Source: an uncultured Bacteroidales bacterium
Lineage (GTDB): Bacteria; Bacteroidota; Bacteroidia; Bacteroidales; UBA932
Direction of reading: 5' to 3'
Assembly: GCA_949297365.1 (NCBI GenBank)
Contig: CASFSL010000008.1
Coordinates: forward strand, 1-41,986
DNA length: 41,986 nt
The notes under the pieces: model-generated
The model's database searches: none
The model's input: the letters and a program-made list of their open reading frames with translations, nothing else
What the model was told of the DNA's origin: nothing
Shown: positions 9,753 to 17,908 of the stretch, in pieces
Numbering within the stretch: position 1 is the stretch's first letter
Layout: each line of letters opens with the position of its first letter
Translations under genes and position numbers: made by a program

Positions 9753-9760
9753 TGATGATT

Positions 9761-9808
9761 TTTTACAGAAATGGTAAAACCGCTGCAGTTTTTACCATTT
9801 CCGTAAAA
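9761..9808. terminator. Terminator-like hairpin after the fucosidase
   Basis: TTTTACAGAAATGGTAAAA (9761-9779) pairs with 9790-9808 at 18 of 19 positions around a 10-nt loop. It begins eight bases after the fucosidase stop. The stem is AT-rich and flanked by A/T runs, so it could end transcription in either direction. Confidence 0.65.
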
Positions 9809-9832
9809 TAATGATACTCAGCAGCAAAAATA

Positions 9833-9864
9833 TTGTCGAAGCTGTCGGATTTTCCATATATTTG
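9833..9864 (+). promoter_or_regulatory. Promoter of the Rpn-family gene
   Basis: TTG at 9833-9835 and TATATTTG at 9857-9864, 21 bp apart, match the Bacteroidetes -33/-7 pattern. The predicted start near 9871 leaves a leader of about 22 nt before the ATG at 9893. Confidence 0.7.
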
Positions 9865-9892
9865 CTTCCGTTAACCAATAAATTTTCTAAAG

Positions 9893-10804
9893 ATGAGCAA
9901 GTATTTGGATCCAAAGGCCGACCTTACATTCAAGAAAGTGTTCGGTGAGCACCGGGACCTGGTTGTCAGTTTCCTGAATGCTCTGTTGCCCTTCGATTCA
10001 CCGGAGGAGGAGATTAAGGAAGTATTGGAATATCTGGACCCTGAGCTGATGCCCCGTAACCCGCTGAAGAAGTACAGCGTGGTGGACCTTCGCTGCAGGG
10101 ACGCAAGGGGTCGGCAGTTCGTGGTGGAGATGCAGATGATGTGGACCTCGGCGTTCAAGCAGCGGGTGCTGTTCAACGCCTCCAAGGCATATGTGAGCCA
10201 GCTGGAGACGGGCGAGGAGTATGAACTTCTCCAGCCGGTGTACTCGCTGAATATAGTGAACGATGTCTACTGCGACAGTAAGAGTTATTACCATGACTAC
10301 CGTATAGTTGCAATAGAGGAGACCGATGAGGTCATAGACGGCCTACGGTTTATCTTCATAGAGCTGCCTAAGTTCAATCCTCAGACTTACAGCGATAAGA
10401 AGATGCAGGTACTGTGGCTGCGCTTCCTGACCGAAATCAATGCCAAGACGCGCGAGGCTCCTAAAGAACTGATGGCTGTTCCGGTGATACGCAAGGCCGT
10501 GAAGCAACTGGAGGAGGGTGCTTTCACAGACCAGCAGCTGCTTCTCTATGACAGGTTCTGGGATATGGTCAGCACCTCAAGGACATTGATCAACGGAGCT
10601 GTAAGGGAGGCTACGAGAAAAGGTCTTCAAAAAGGTATTCAAGAAGGCATCCAGCAAGGTCTCCAGCAAGGTTTGCAGCAGGGCATACAACAAGAGCGCC
10701 TGAAGATAGCGGAGAATATGAAACGAGCCGGCATTCCAACAGAATCGATAGCACAGATAGTAGGCATGACATCTGACGAGATTGCTGAATTGCCTGCTGT
10801 CTAG
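9893..10804 (+). CDS. Rpn-family recombination-promoting nuclease (PD-(D/E)XK)
   Basis: A 303-residue member of the Rpn/YhgA-like family. Members are DNA endonucleases that promote RecA-independent recombination in E. coli; some act in phage defence. The N-terminal LDPKADLTFKKVFGEH motif is the family hallmark. The nuclease core shows Asp65 (VVDLRC) and Glu79/Gln81 (VVEMQM), a D...ExQ variant typical of Rpn. Residues about 243-268 form a low-complexity run of G-(I/L)-Q-x-G repeats, followed by a C-terminal helix (GIPTESIAQIVGMTSDEIAEL) resembling a small helix-turn-helix. It has its own promoter and is insulated by hairpins on both sides, so it is a stand-alone gene. Older databases label it transposase; no transposase domain is present. 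Confidence 0.85.
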   Translation: MSKYLDPKADLTFKKVFGEHRDLVVSFLNALLPFDSPEEEIKEVLEYLDPELMPRNPLKKYSVVDLRCRDARGRQFVVEMQMMWTSAFKQRVLFNASKAYVSQLETGEEYELLQPVYSLNIVNDVYCDSKSYYHDYRIVAIEETDEVIDGLRFIFIELPKFNPQTYSDKKMQVLWLRFLTEINAKTREAPKELMAVPVIRKAVKQLEEGAFTDQQLLLYDRFWDMVSTSRTLINGAVREATRKGLQKGIQEGIQQGLQQGLQQGIQQERLKIAENMKRAGIPTESIAQIVGMTSDEIAELPAV

Positions 10805-10809
10805 ATTTC

Positions 10810-10842
10810 AAAAGCAAAGTGCAAAAATTGCACATTGCTTTT
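10810..10842. terminator. Bidirectional terminator between the Rpn gene and the PKD lipoprotein
   Basis: AAAAGCAAAGTGCAA (10810-10824) pairs with TTGCACATTGCTTTT (10828-10842) around three A's, with one A-A mismatch. It sits exactly between two convergent stop codons and has T-runs on both strands. Confidence 0.85.
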
Positions 10843-10845
10843 ATG

Positions 10846-12510
10846 TTACAGATGCAGGTCGCGGATGAGGGTGAGTTCGGTGGACTGCTCGCCGGTCCAG
10901 CCACCCTTGGCCTGAACACCGCACTGGATCTTGACGAAGTCGATGTATTTCAGGCCGGCCGGTTCTCCGTCCCAGCGCACTGCATCGGATATGCTGAACT
11001 TGTCGATGTCGGGGTCTGTCTCGCTCCAGTTGTCGGCATAGCCCCAGTCAAACGGATGTCCTATCCACAGCGAACCGTTGCCATTCTGATCTTCAAGACG
11101 GTCTTCGAGGCGGGTGCCGCGCAGAGTATATCTGTCAGCGGCAATCCATGCCGGGTAATAGGTGTCCTGATGATGGTAGGCCGGAAGGTAGTCTATGGTT
11201 CCGGAGCCTCCGCGGTTGTCGGTCCATTCGACGCTCATCCCGTTCTCAGCAGGTCTGTAATAGGTGACGGCATAGTCCTGCCAGGTCTCCGGCTTGTCGT
11301 ATTCGGAGCCGCGCAGCTCGTACCATGTGTCGTCGGGCAGGCCGTTGCCGTTCTCGTCCTGACTGACCCAGATGATGCCGGGCTCTGAGGATGAACTGTG
11401 GGCGTTGCCGGTAATCTGCAGGTCCAGGGCTCCCTCACCGCCGCTTTCCACGCTGTGGTCGAAGCCGACTACGATATAGCCGCCGAAAGCTCCGAGCGAT
11501 ACGAACTGACCTTCCGACAGACGCTGAAAGGCATAGTCACAGGCCTCGGCCGACGTGGCTGCGGTATAGCCCTCGTTGATGAACTGACCGGGGGCAGGGG
11601 TATATTCGTAGACCTGTGAGATCAGCGGGCTGCTGGAGCCGTCAGCCGGACGGAAATAAGTGCCCTCGGCAGGCAGTACAGTCACCGTCAGGTCCTGCGA
11701 GGCAGTGGTATAGGAGTTCCGCATGGTCACATTCACGGTATGGCAGCCCTCGGAAGTAATGTCAAACACGTACTCCGGTGCCTGACCGCCCTGCACCTCG
11801 TTCCCGTCCACGCTCCAGGTGTACACGGCATCGAAAGGATACTTGATATCCAGTGGCCGCAGCAGCAGGCTCCGTCCGGAACTTATGCCGTATTCCGTCC
11901 GGTCAAATGTCCAGGAGAAAGCATCCCCGGGACTGAGCACCTCTACGGCAAACTCTATCTCGTCAGCTCCGTCGCGGTTCTCCGCGCTGAAGCTTACCTC
12001 AAACAGTCCCGCCTCATCTGTAGGGAATGTCAGGACAGAATCAGCGGAGACAGGCGTCCCGTCAATACTCCACGAATATGTGACTGGCAGAGCGGACCGG
12101 ACTTCCGGAACCAGCACCAGGGACGAATCTTTCAGGACCGAGAATCCGGCAGCCGCTCCAGGCAAGGATATCTCGGGAGGAGCTACGTCATAGACATCGA
12201 TACGGATCTCCGCCCTGTCCTCTCCGGCGGAATTGCCTACAGTCAGCTGTATCCAGTATTCTCCCCGCACATTCCGGGAAAATGTCAGGGACGGCTCCGT
12301 GGACAGAGTCTCCCCGTCACAGGTCCAGAGGTACACTGTCCCGTCCCCGCAGTTCTCATACTGGGGTGTAACAGTTACCGGCTCTCCGACAACTGTCTCG
12401 TACAGCTGCTGTTCAAGCACAATTACCGGAGGCAGAGAGCCGCGTTGCTCCCTGCACCCGGTAAAAACAAAAACTATTGAAAATATGAATGCAGAAAAAT
12501 AATTTCTCAT
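10846..12510 (-). CDS. PKD-repeat surface lipoprotein of the B12 locus
   Basis: A 554-residue predicted lipoprotein (lipobox VFTGC, Cys19). Three Ig/PKD-like repeats cover roughly residues 28-275, each centred on a Y-x-W-x-(C/V/I)-D-G motif (YLWTCDGE, YSWSIDG, YTWSVDG). A C-terminal domain of about 270 residues contains Asp/Gly-rich turns (DENGNGLPDD, EDQNGNGS) suggestive of calcium binding. The first repeat resembles the N-terminus of the next protein upstream: TVVGEPVTVTPQYENC against IVVGEELTITPVYKNC. It is the last gene of the riboswitch-led operon, 10 bp after the DUF4465-like gene, so a role in capturing cobalamin or cobinamide at the cell surface is inferred from context. I do not recognise a characterised homologue. 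Confidence 0.75.
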   Translation of the reverse strand: MRNYFSAFIFSIVFVFTGCREQRGSLPPVIVLEQQLYETVVGEPVTVTPQYENCGDGTVYLWTCDGETLSTEPSLTFSRNVRGEYWIQLTVGNSAGEDRAEIRIDVYDVAPPEISLPGAAAGFSVLKDSSLVLVPEVRSALPVTYSWSIDGTPVSADSVLTFPTDEAGLFEVSFSAENRDGADEIEFAVEVLSPGDAFSWTFDRTEYGISSGRSLLLRPLDIKYPFDAVYTWSVDGNEVQGGQAPEYVFDITSEGCHTVNVTMRNSYTTASQDLTVTVLPAEGTYFRPADGSSSPLISQVYEYTPAPGQFINEGYTAATSAEACDYAFQRLSEGQFVSLGAFGGYIVVGFDHSVESGGEGALDLQITGNAHSSSSEPGIIWVSQDENGNGLPDDTWYELRGSEYDKPETWQDYAVTYYRPAENGMSVEWTDNRGGSGTIDYLPAYHHQDTYYPAWIAADRYTLRGTRLEDRLEDQNGNGSLWIGHPFDWGYADNWSETDPDIDKFSISDAVRWDGEPAGLKYIDFVKIQCGVQAKGGWTGEQSTELTLIRDLHL

Positions 12511-12520
12511 CAGGAGCCGG

Positions 12521-13522
12521 TTACATTCTGACGGTCACGTCATCGTAGGCAAAGTAGCCCGGTGCAGCCATGCCGTATTCGTTCTGGATCGAGGAGGTGA
12601 TGTCGAACTCTACCTTTACGGGAGCTCCTAGCCCTGTAAGATCCCACAGGGTCCAGGCGTTGATGCTCTGGCCGTTCTCAGTCAGGTAGAACTCGCTGGT
12701 ACCAGTAACGGTTCCGGCTGCATCGTATCCTGTGGCAGTCACTTTGGTCCAGTCGTCTGCCCCCGCCAGAGTCTCTACTGTTCCGAGATAGTAGGAGGTG
12801 TTGGTCACGTACATGCTCTCAATAGTACGTCCTACCCCGTCCTTGAAGTAAAAATATCCGACATTCTTGGAGTACTCGCTTTTAAATCCGTTGTGTACGC
12901 AGAAGTTGCTGCCGGAGTGACCTCCGCTCAGGGGAATGGCCAGCTGGAGAGTGTAGTCTGTGGTCGCAGCCTGGTCAGTGTAGTTGGAGACTGCGTGGCC
13001 GCCGTTCCAGTAGATTGCAGCACCGTTGCTCTCGCAGAGTTCCGATGCCAGCTCCGTATTGTCCTGATCGTGCCAGCTGTAATCCGTACCGAGATATGTG
13101 AAGCCGGCCTCGTCATACTCTCCGTAAAGCAGCGGGCCTCCGTACTGAGGGTCATCGATAAGAGCATCCCAATACTCGCCCTCGAATGTCAGGACAGCGG
13201 TATTCTCTTTTACCTTGACATTAGTGGAAGCCTGTGCGTTGCCTCCTTCCGTCTCAACGCTCACCGACACAGCGAAATCTCCTGCTTCCGGGAATGTATA
13301 AACGAGACTGGCCTCATTGCCTATGACTTGTTCATTGAGTGTCCACGTATAGACTGCTCCTTCGCAGTTCTTGTAGACAGGAGTTATTGTCAGTTCTTCA
13401 CCTACCACAATCTCGTAACTGCTTTCAAGAGTTACTGAAGGGGCGGGAATCTCTTTCTGGCAGGATGCGGCCAGTACAACTGCGGCAGCTGCCGCAAGGG
13501 AAATTTTAAGAATGTGGTTCAT
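12521..13522 (-). CDS. DUF4465-like surface lipoprotein, candidate B12-binding protein (BtuH-type)
   Basis: A 333-residue predicted lipoprotein (lipobox LAASC, Cys21). An N-terminal PKD-like repeat (about 27-105) precedes a DUF4465-like beta domain starting at TFEGEYWDALID, with TDYSWHDQ, WNGGHAVSNYTD, GHSGSNFCV and the C-terminal WTLWDLTGLG and FAYDDVTVRM that characterise the family. DUF4465-type lipoproteins occur in Bacteroides cobalamin loci and, as I recall, include the B12-binding BtuH proteins; this equivalence is from memory and context. It lies 20 bp after btuG and 10 bp before the PKD lipoprotein, all downstream of the cobalamin riboswitch. Confidence 0.78.
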   Translation of the reverse strand: MNHILKISLAAAAAVVLAASCQKEIPAPSVTLESSYEIVVGEELTITPVYKNCEGAVYTWTLNEQVIGNEASLVYTFPEAGDFAVSVSVETEGGNAQASTNVKVKENTAVLTFEGEYWDALIDDPQYGGPLLYGEYDEAGFTYLGTDYSWHDQDNTELASELCESNGAAIYWNGGHAVSNYTDQAATTDYTLQLAIPLSGGHSGSNFCVHNGFKSEYSKNVGYFYFKDGVGRTIESMYVTNTSYYLGTVETLAGADDWTKVTATGYDAAGTVTGTSEFYLTENGQSINAWTLWDLTGLGAPVKVEFDITSSIQNEYGMAAPGYFAYDDVTVRM

Positions 13523-13542
13523 TTTTATAAAATTTTAAAAAT

Positions 13543-14721
13543 TTAAATTTGTTCCAATGGTTTTAACTGTTTGTTGGTAAATACTATGTGACCGGGAATA
13601 TCGCCTGTGCGTGCCGACCACTTGCAGACACCGTCCTGCCCGTAGCAGTGTATGTAGCCGGGAGTCACGTGATCCTTGGCATCGGTCAGGAAGATGTCTC
13701 CGTTTGCAGGATTGACGGCTATACAGTAGGGTGTGGTTATCCCGTCCTCGGTGCCGTCGGTGATAAAGTTGCGGGTCACCGTCACCCCATCCCGGGTATC
13801 GAACACTGCGTAACCGGTCCGATAGTCCAGCGATACGTTGCTCCATGAGTGAGAGATAACGTACAGATAATCGCCGTAGACTGCCATGTCGCTGTTCTGC
13901 AGTAGTTCCAGCTCCTCTACTACCTCATCAGTGGAAGGGTCAATGATATATGTGGAGGACTGAAGGCCGTAATAGTCTCCCCGGGACGACACGTAAAGCA
14001 TACCGTCACCTCCCAGCTTTACCTGATGCAGGTTGGGAGCCACCTCTATCTCATTGATCACCTCAAATGTGGCCAGGTCTATGACCGACACCGTACTGTC
14101 GTAGTCCGGAGCCATATATCCGCCGGAGTTGGCCACATAGAGCCGGCCCGACACCACTGCCATCTCCTCCGGCTGGTAGCCTACGCCGCAGGTATCGACC
14201 ACCTGCATCGTCACCGTATCTATCTTGGCCACATAGCCCCGCCGGTACTCCGGGTCCAGCTCCACCGCCCCAGCGTAGGAGCTGACATACGCATATCCGC
14301 CGTCAAATGCTATATACCGGCAGTTTGGGATAGACACCTGAGCAGCATGTACGGCTGTCTCCACATCCATGACTTCCACGAGGTTGGAGCAGTTGATGAC
14401 TGCATAGAGCTTACCGCCGTAGATGCCCAGGTCATTGCCCACATCCCCAAGTTCCAGAGCCACACCTGGATTGCGCTCGGGATAGATATTGCGGGTATAG
14501 TCCCCCGTCCCGTAGTCGTAATAGTCCAGCGTGGCCTTGTTGCTGCCCATATTGCCCTCGTTGAGCAGGAAGAATCCCTTGATCTCTCCACTCTCTCCGC
14601 CTCCGACATGGTCGCCCTCGTCCCGCAGGACAGGATCTTCCTTACGGCAGGAGGACAGACATCCGGCAAGACAGACGGACAGCAGTCCGATAAAAATGAT
14701 ATTCGCTGCGTTTATTCTCAT
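13543..14721 (-). CDS. btuG: Surface cobalamin-binding beta-propeller lipoprotein BtuG
   Basis: A 392-residue lipoprotein (LAGC at Cys21 or LSSC at Cys25) followed by a YncE-like beta-propeller. Repeated blades read like YGGKLYAVIN, DGGYAYVSSYAG, VSGRLYVANSGG, GDGMLYVSSRGD, YGDYLYVIS. In Bacteroides, BtuG binds cobalamin very tightly at the cell surface and passes it to BtuB as a lid. Here it overlaps the btuB stop by 4 bp (ATGA), a sign of translational coupling. Its size, lipid anchor and place directly after btuB under a B12 riboswitch make the assignment strong although ligand residues cannot be checked by eye. Confidence 0.9.
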   Translation of the reverse strand: MRINAANIIFIGLLSVCLAGCLSSCRKEDPVLRDEGDHVGGGESGEIKGFFLLNEGNMGSNKATLDYYDYGTGDYTRNIYPERNPGVALELGDVGNDLGIYGGKLYAVINCSNLVEVMDVETAVHAAQVSIPNCRYIAFDGGYAYVSSYAGAVELDPEYRRGYVAKIDTVTMQVVDTCGVGYQPEEMAVVSGRLYVANSGGYMAPDYDSTVSVIDLATFEVINEIEVAPNLHQVKLGGDGMLYVSSRGDYYGLQSSTYIIDPSTDEVVEELELLQNSDMAVYGDYLYVISHSWSNVSLDYRTGYAVFDTRDGVTVTRNFITDGTEDGITTPYCIAVNPANGDIFLTDAKDHVTPGYIHCYGQDGVCKWSARTGDIPGHIVFTNKQLKPLEQI

Positions 14722-16859
14722 ATTATGAAATTGACTTTAATCATGAAATTGGTGCCCGGCATCGGGTAGCACTGGACTACCTCGTACTGCTGGTTGAGTA
14801 TGTTGTTTATCAGAAGCGTGGCCCTCAGTTCCCAGCCGTTGAACTCAAACGACTTGGTCAGGGATACATCGTGGGTATACCAGGGCTGGGAATAATTCTC
14901 CGGGATGTTGGCGACGGACTCATACCGTTCTCCGGTGTAGATGAAGCTGTAGTTGAGCGACCAGCTGCGCAGGGCCGCACCCACAGTCACCGAACAGCTG
15001 TGCAGGGGTATGTAAGGCACCTGTCCGCCGTACCACTCCGATGAGGGATCCGACAGGTCCCGGGCCCGCTGAAAAGTGTAGCTCACCCTCGGAGACACAT
15101 CCACCGGCCCGAAGCGGAAATAGCCCTGGGCCGCGATGTCCGCACCCAGTATCTCCACATACCCGAGATTCATCATCGTCCAGCAGAACTGGTTGGAGGT
15201 GGGCATGGCCACTATCTTATTGTCTATCTGGTTGAAATAAAAGTCACCCTGCACGTCCACGCCTCTGAACCATCCGCTGCGGCGTATCAGCGACCAGGTG
15301 GCCCCGAAATCGTACTGGACGGTCTCCTCCGGCTCCAGCCATTTAGGCACCACAGTGGTATAATACATATCGTTAAATGTGGGCATACGGTAGGACTTTT
15401 TGTAAAACGCCCTGAGTTCCAGGTCTATGTTGCGGAACGGCTTCCATGAGGCAATGACCGACGGTGACAGATTGTGCCTGTCATCCACCCTGCCGCTGCC
15501 CGAGCGCAGCACGTCGTGGACGAATATGTACAGAAGCGAGGCCGACAGCTTGAAGCCCCCGAATTCAAAGGCCGTCGCTGCCGCTCCGTATGCCGAGTAG
15601 CGCATGGGATAAACGAAGTCGCGCATATCGGCATCCAGACTGTTCCACTGAAAGTCCGTCGCCAGGGACAGTTCCCACCACTTGAAAGGCTTGAACCGAT
15701 GCGCAGCGGAAAAATACGCCTCCTGCTGGTAGTAACGGTTGTCCACATACATAGTAGTCACATCCAGACGCGGATCTGAAAGGAAATGCAGATAGTCGTA
15801 TGCGTATTTGCCGTTGAGCAGCAGGGAATACCACGAAGTGAAATCCTTCTTGAAAGAGCCCTGTACGAAAAGATTGTCATCCCACTGCCGGTCCTGATTC
15901 TTGACTTCTCCTTTGACTTCTCTAACTACGGCTCCGGGATAGCCGCGTTCGGAGTCGTAGAAATAGGCCTTGGCTTTCCACCAGCCGTTCTCGATGTCTC
16001 CGAAGAGGGCCACCTCGGCCCGGGTCATGCGGATATCCCCGTTCTGCCTGATACCTGTCGTGTCGTAACCGTTCTGCCTGATACCTGTCGTGTCGTAACC
16101 GTTCTGCTTGGCATACGTGAACTTATACCGGCCCGAGGTATAGAGGAACTCCGTACTGGCCGAGAGCGATACACGGTCCGATATCCTGTGCTCCCATAGC
16201 ACTGACGGATTGACAGTTGCAAAAGAGCCGCCCTTTAGGCCGAAGTTCCAGTTGTTGCGCTTGCCGTCCTCGAAGCGGGGCCTCTTGGTCTGCAAATAGA
16301 CCGCCGTCGCCGAGGCGTAGTCCTTGGCTGACTGGAGTGTCGAGCTTTTCTGACCGTTGTACAGTGATACTGACTCCATATTGTCTAAGGAGAACCGCCC
16401 CAGGTCCACTATTCCGTTCTGCGCATTGCCCAGCTCCACACCGTCGTAGAACACTCCCACATGCTGGCTGCCTAGGCTGCGGACATTTATCGTCTTGAGC
16501 CCGCCGATACCGCCGTAGTCCTTGATCTGTACCCCGGAAAAATACCTGATCGCATCGGCTATGGAATGTGTGCCCAGAGTGCGCAGCTTCTCTCCCGAGA
16601 GCATCTGCACCGGCACTATCTCCTGCGAGGTGCGGGTCGCCACCACCATCAGTTCGTCCAGAGCATAGACAGTATCCGCTTCGGGAATCGTATCTAACGC
16701 ACATTCAGGCATATCGTATATGGCAGCAGCCTGTACTCTCTCAGCCGGGCACACCTGCGCTCCGTACGCTACAGGACCGGCCAACGACAGAAATACCGTC
16801 AGGGCCGACACCGTCAGCACTAAGGAAAACATCATTCTATCTATGAATCGCACTGCCAT
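14718..16859 (-). CDS. btuB: TonB-dependent cobalamin receptor BtuB
   Basis: A 713-residue outer-membrane receptor. A signal peptide (about 1-34, ending AYGA) is followed by a plug domain with a TonB-box-like start (DTVYALDELMVVATR), LRTLGTHSIADAIRYFSGVQIKDYGG and GLKTINVRSLGSQHVGVFYDG. Beta-strands then lead to a C-terminal FMIKVNFII ending in an aromatic/hydrophobic strand. Substrate assignment rests on the cobalamin riboswitch upstream and BtuG downstream. An extracellular or periplasmic loop near residues 250-275 contains an exact in-frame duplication of ten residues (QNGYDTTGIR). The start may be ATG 16859 or the nearby internal Met-Met (residues 9-10); 16859 is used. Confidence 0.92.
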   Translation of the reverse strand: MAVRFIDRMMFSLVLTVSALTVFLSLAGPVAYGAQVCPAERVQAAAIYDMPECALDTIPEADTVYALDELMVVATRTSQEIVPVQMLSGEKLRTLGTHSIADAIRYFSGVQIKDYGGIGGLKTINVRSLGSQHVGVFYDGVELGNAQNGIVDLGRFSLDNMESVSLYNGQKSSTLQSAKDYASATAVYLQTKRPRFEDGKRNNWNFGLKGGSFATVNPSVLWEHRISDRVSLSASTEFLYTSGRYKFTYAKQNGYDTTGIRQNGYDTTGIRQNGDIRMTRAEVALFGDIENGWWKAKAYFYDSERGYPGAVVREVKGEVKNQDRQWDDNLFVQGSFKKDFTSWYSLLLNGKYAYDYLHFLSDPRLDVTTMYVDNRYYQQEAYFSAAHRFKPFKWWELSLATDFQWNSLDADMRDFVYPMRYSAYGAAATAFEFGGFKLSASLLYIFVHDVLRSGSGRVDDRHNLSPSVIASWKPFRNIDLELRAFYKKSYRMPTFNDMYYTTVVPKWLEPEETVQYDFGATWSLIRRSGWFRGVDVQGDFYFNQIDNKIVAMPTSNQFCWTMMNLGYVEILGADIAAQGYFRFGPVDVSPRVSYTFQRARDLSDPSSEWYGGQVPYIPLHSCSVTVGAALRSWSLNYSFIYTGERYESVANIPENYSQPWYTHDVSLTKSFEFNGWELRATLLINNILNQQYEVVQCYPMPGTNFMIKVNFII
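16041..16110 (-). repeat. 30-bp in-frame tandem duplication within btuB
   Basis: Bases 16041-16070 and 16071-16100 are identical, and a third partial copy covers 16101-16110. Each unit encodes QNGYDTTGIR, so the receptor loop can gain or lose ten residues without a frameshift. Confidence 0.9.
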
Positions 16860-16949
16860 ATTCTTTTCCTAAAATGGACAGCAGCTTGAAGGGCAGAAAC
16901 GCCGCGAAGACCTCTAGAGTCCGGAGCCTAAACACCCGTAGGCCGCTGA

Positions 16950-17130
16950 TCCGTGTGCAAGGCAGGTCTTCTGACTTGTTCCGCTCCGGACGCCTTCCCG
17001 AATCCCGGCAGACGGTCTATCTCCCAGGGCATCAGTGGCAAAAGTGCCGGAACATCATTGGAACTCACAGCAGCGGGAACTGTCCGGGACTCTCACCCGG
17101 TTCCCTTTTAATCCTATACGGAACCGTTGC
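16950..17130 (-). ncRNA. Cobalamin riboswitch
   Basis: On the minus strand the order of conserved elements fits the B12 riboswitch: GGTTCC then AAAAGGGAACCGGGTGAGAGT (written here as AAAAGGGAACC plus GGTGAGAGTCCCGG), ACAGTTCCCGCTGCTGTGA, the B12 box GCCACTG, GGGAAGGC and GTCAGAAGACCTGCC. It lies in the leader about 90 bp before btuB and should repress the whole btuB-btuG-DUF4465-PKD operon when adenosylcobalamin or another corrinoid is abundant. The remaining 90 bp before btuB would hold the expression platform. Limits are approximate. Confidence 0.95.
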
Positions 17131-17135
17131 GACCG

Positions 17136-17166
17136 CAAATATATGCATTTTTCAATATCCATACAA
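17136..17166 (-). promoter_or_regulatory. Promoter of the cobalamin operon
   Basis: On minus, TTG (17166-17164) and TATATTTG (17143-17136) are 20 bp apart, a good Bacteroidetes promoter. Transcription would begin near 17130, just where the riboswitch fold begins. Confidence 0.75.
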
Positions 17167-17289
17167 TATCCGTCTGCAACCACTCCGGCGGGACGGCAGT
17201 ATTGATTGTAGCGGGGCAAGCTTGCAAGTCCGTATATCGCTGACTGTCTTTTAGTTAGTTTAGCAACATATCCTTTTCCCATAACTCAG

Positions 17290-17766
17290 TCAGAAAAGAT
17301 GACCGCCGGTAAAGGCAATGAGGTCAGCGGGAGAGATTTTGAGCTGGAGACCGCGTATACCCGCACTGACATAGACATACGGCAAGTCTGCGATTGAGGC
17401 CTGGTAATAGGTGGGAAACGGCTTTTTCATACCGACCGGAGAACAGCCGCCGCGTATGTAGCCGGTCAAAGGCAGGAGTTCCTTGACATGAATCAGTTCG
17501 GCCCGCTTATTGCCGGAGATACGGGCTGCTTCCTTGAGGTCTATCTCACTGTCTCCACGCACCACACACACGAAGTATCCGTTACGGTCACCGCGCAGGA
17601 CAATAGTCTTATAGACATAGGCAATATCTTCACCCAACTTTGCTGCCACCTCATCAGCCGACAGGTGATTCTCATCCACCTCATAGGGTATCAGTTCATA
17701 ATGAATTCCGGCCTGATCCAGCAGGCGGGCGGCATTGGTTTTTCTCGCACTCTCTGACTTTTTCAT
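17290..17766 (-). CDS. ybaK: YbaK/EbsC family Cys-tRNA(Pro) deacylase
   Basis: A 158-residue trans-editing protein that hydrolyses mischarged Cys-tRNA(Pro) (and possibly other aminoacyl-tRNAs) in the cytoplasm. Family marks are YVYKTIVLRG with the likely catalytic Lys, the DLKEAARISGNKRAEL helix and TGYIRGGCSPVGMKK (the GGxSPxG loop). Length matches the family (about 155-160). The start is ATG 17764-17766. It is monocistronic by position, between the riboswitch region and miaA. Confidence 0.92.
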   Translation of the reverse strand: MKKSESARKTNAARLLDQAGIHYELIPYEVDENHLSADEVAAKLGEDIAYVYKTIVLRGDRNGYFVCVVRGDSEIDLKEAARISGNKRAELIHVKELLPLTGYIRGGCSPVGMKKPFPTYYQASIADLPYVYVSAGIRGLQLKISPADLIAFTGGHLF

Positions 17767-17785
17767 ATCTCACTGATTTTCCCTG

Positions 17786-17793
17786 CAAAGGTA
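17786..17793 (-). promoter_or_regulatory. -7 element for ybaK
   Basis: CAAAGGTA on plus reads TACCTTTG on minus, fitting TAnnTTTG, 20 bp before the ybaK start. No clear -33 TTG was found. Confidence 0.5.
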
Positions 17794-17908
17794 CACTATT
17801 CACACCGAATACCCTTACCACTTCCGTAAAAACTTCACGCCACCATCAAGATTTTCCGAGAGGGTGAATGCAGACAGAGTATGGCCGTAAGTTCCCGATG
17901 TCCGCTTA

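Noticed and set aside
9893-10804. Rpn gene as a transposase or part of an insertion sequence
   Set aside because: No DDE, HUH or recombinase motif and no flanking inverted repeats; the nuclease core is of PD-(D/E)XK type.
17055-17282. 75-residue minus-strand ORF
   Set aside because: It runs through the cobalamin riboswitch and resembles no protein family.
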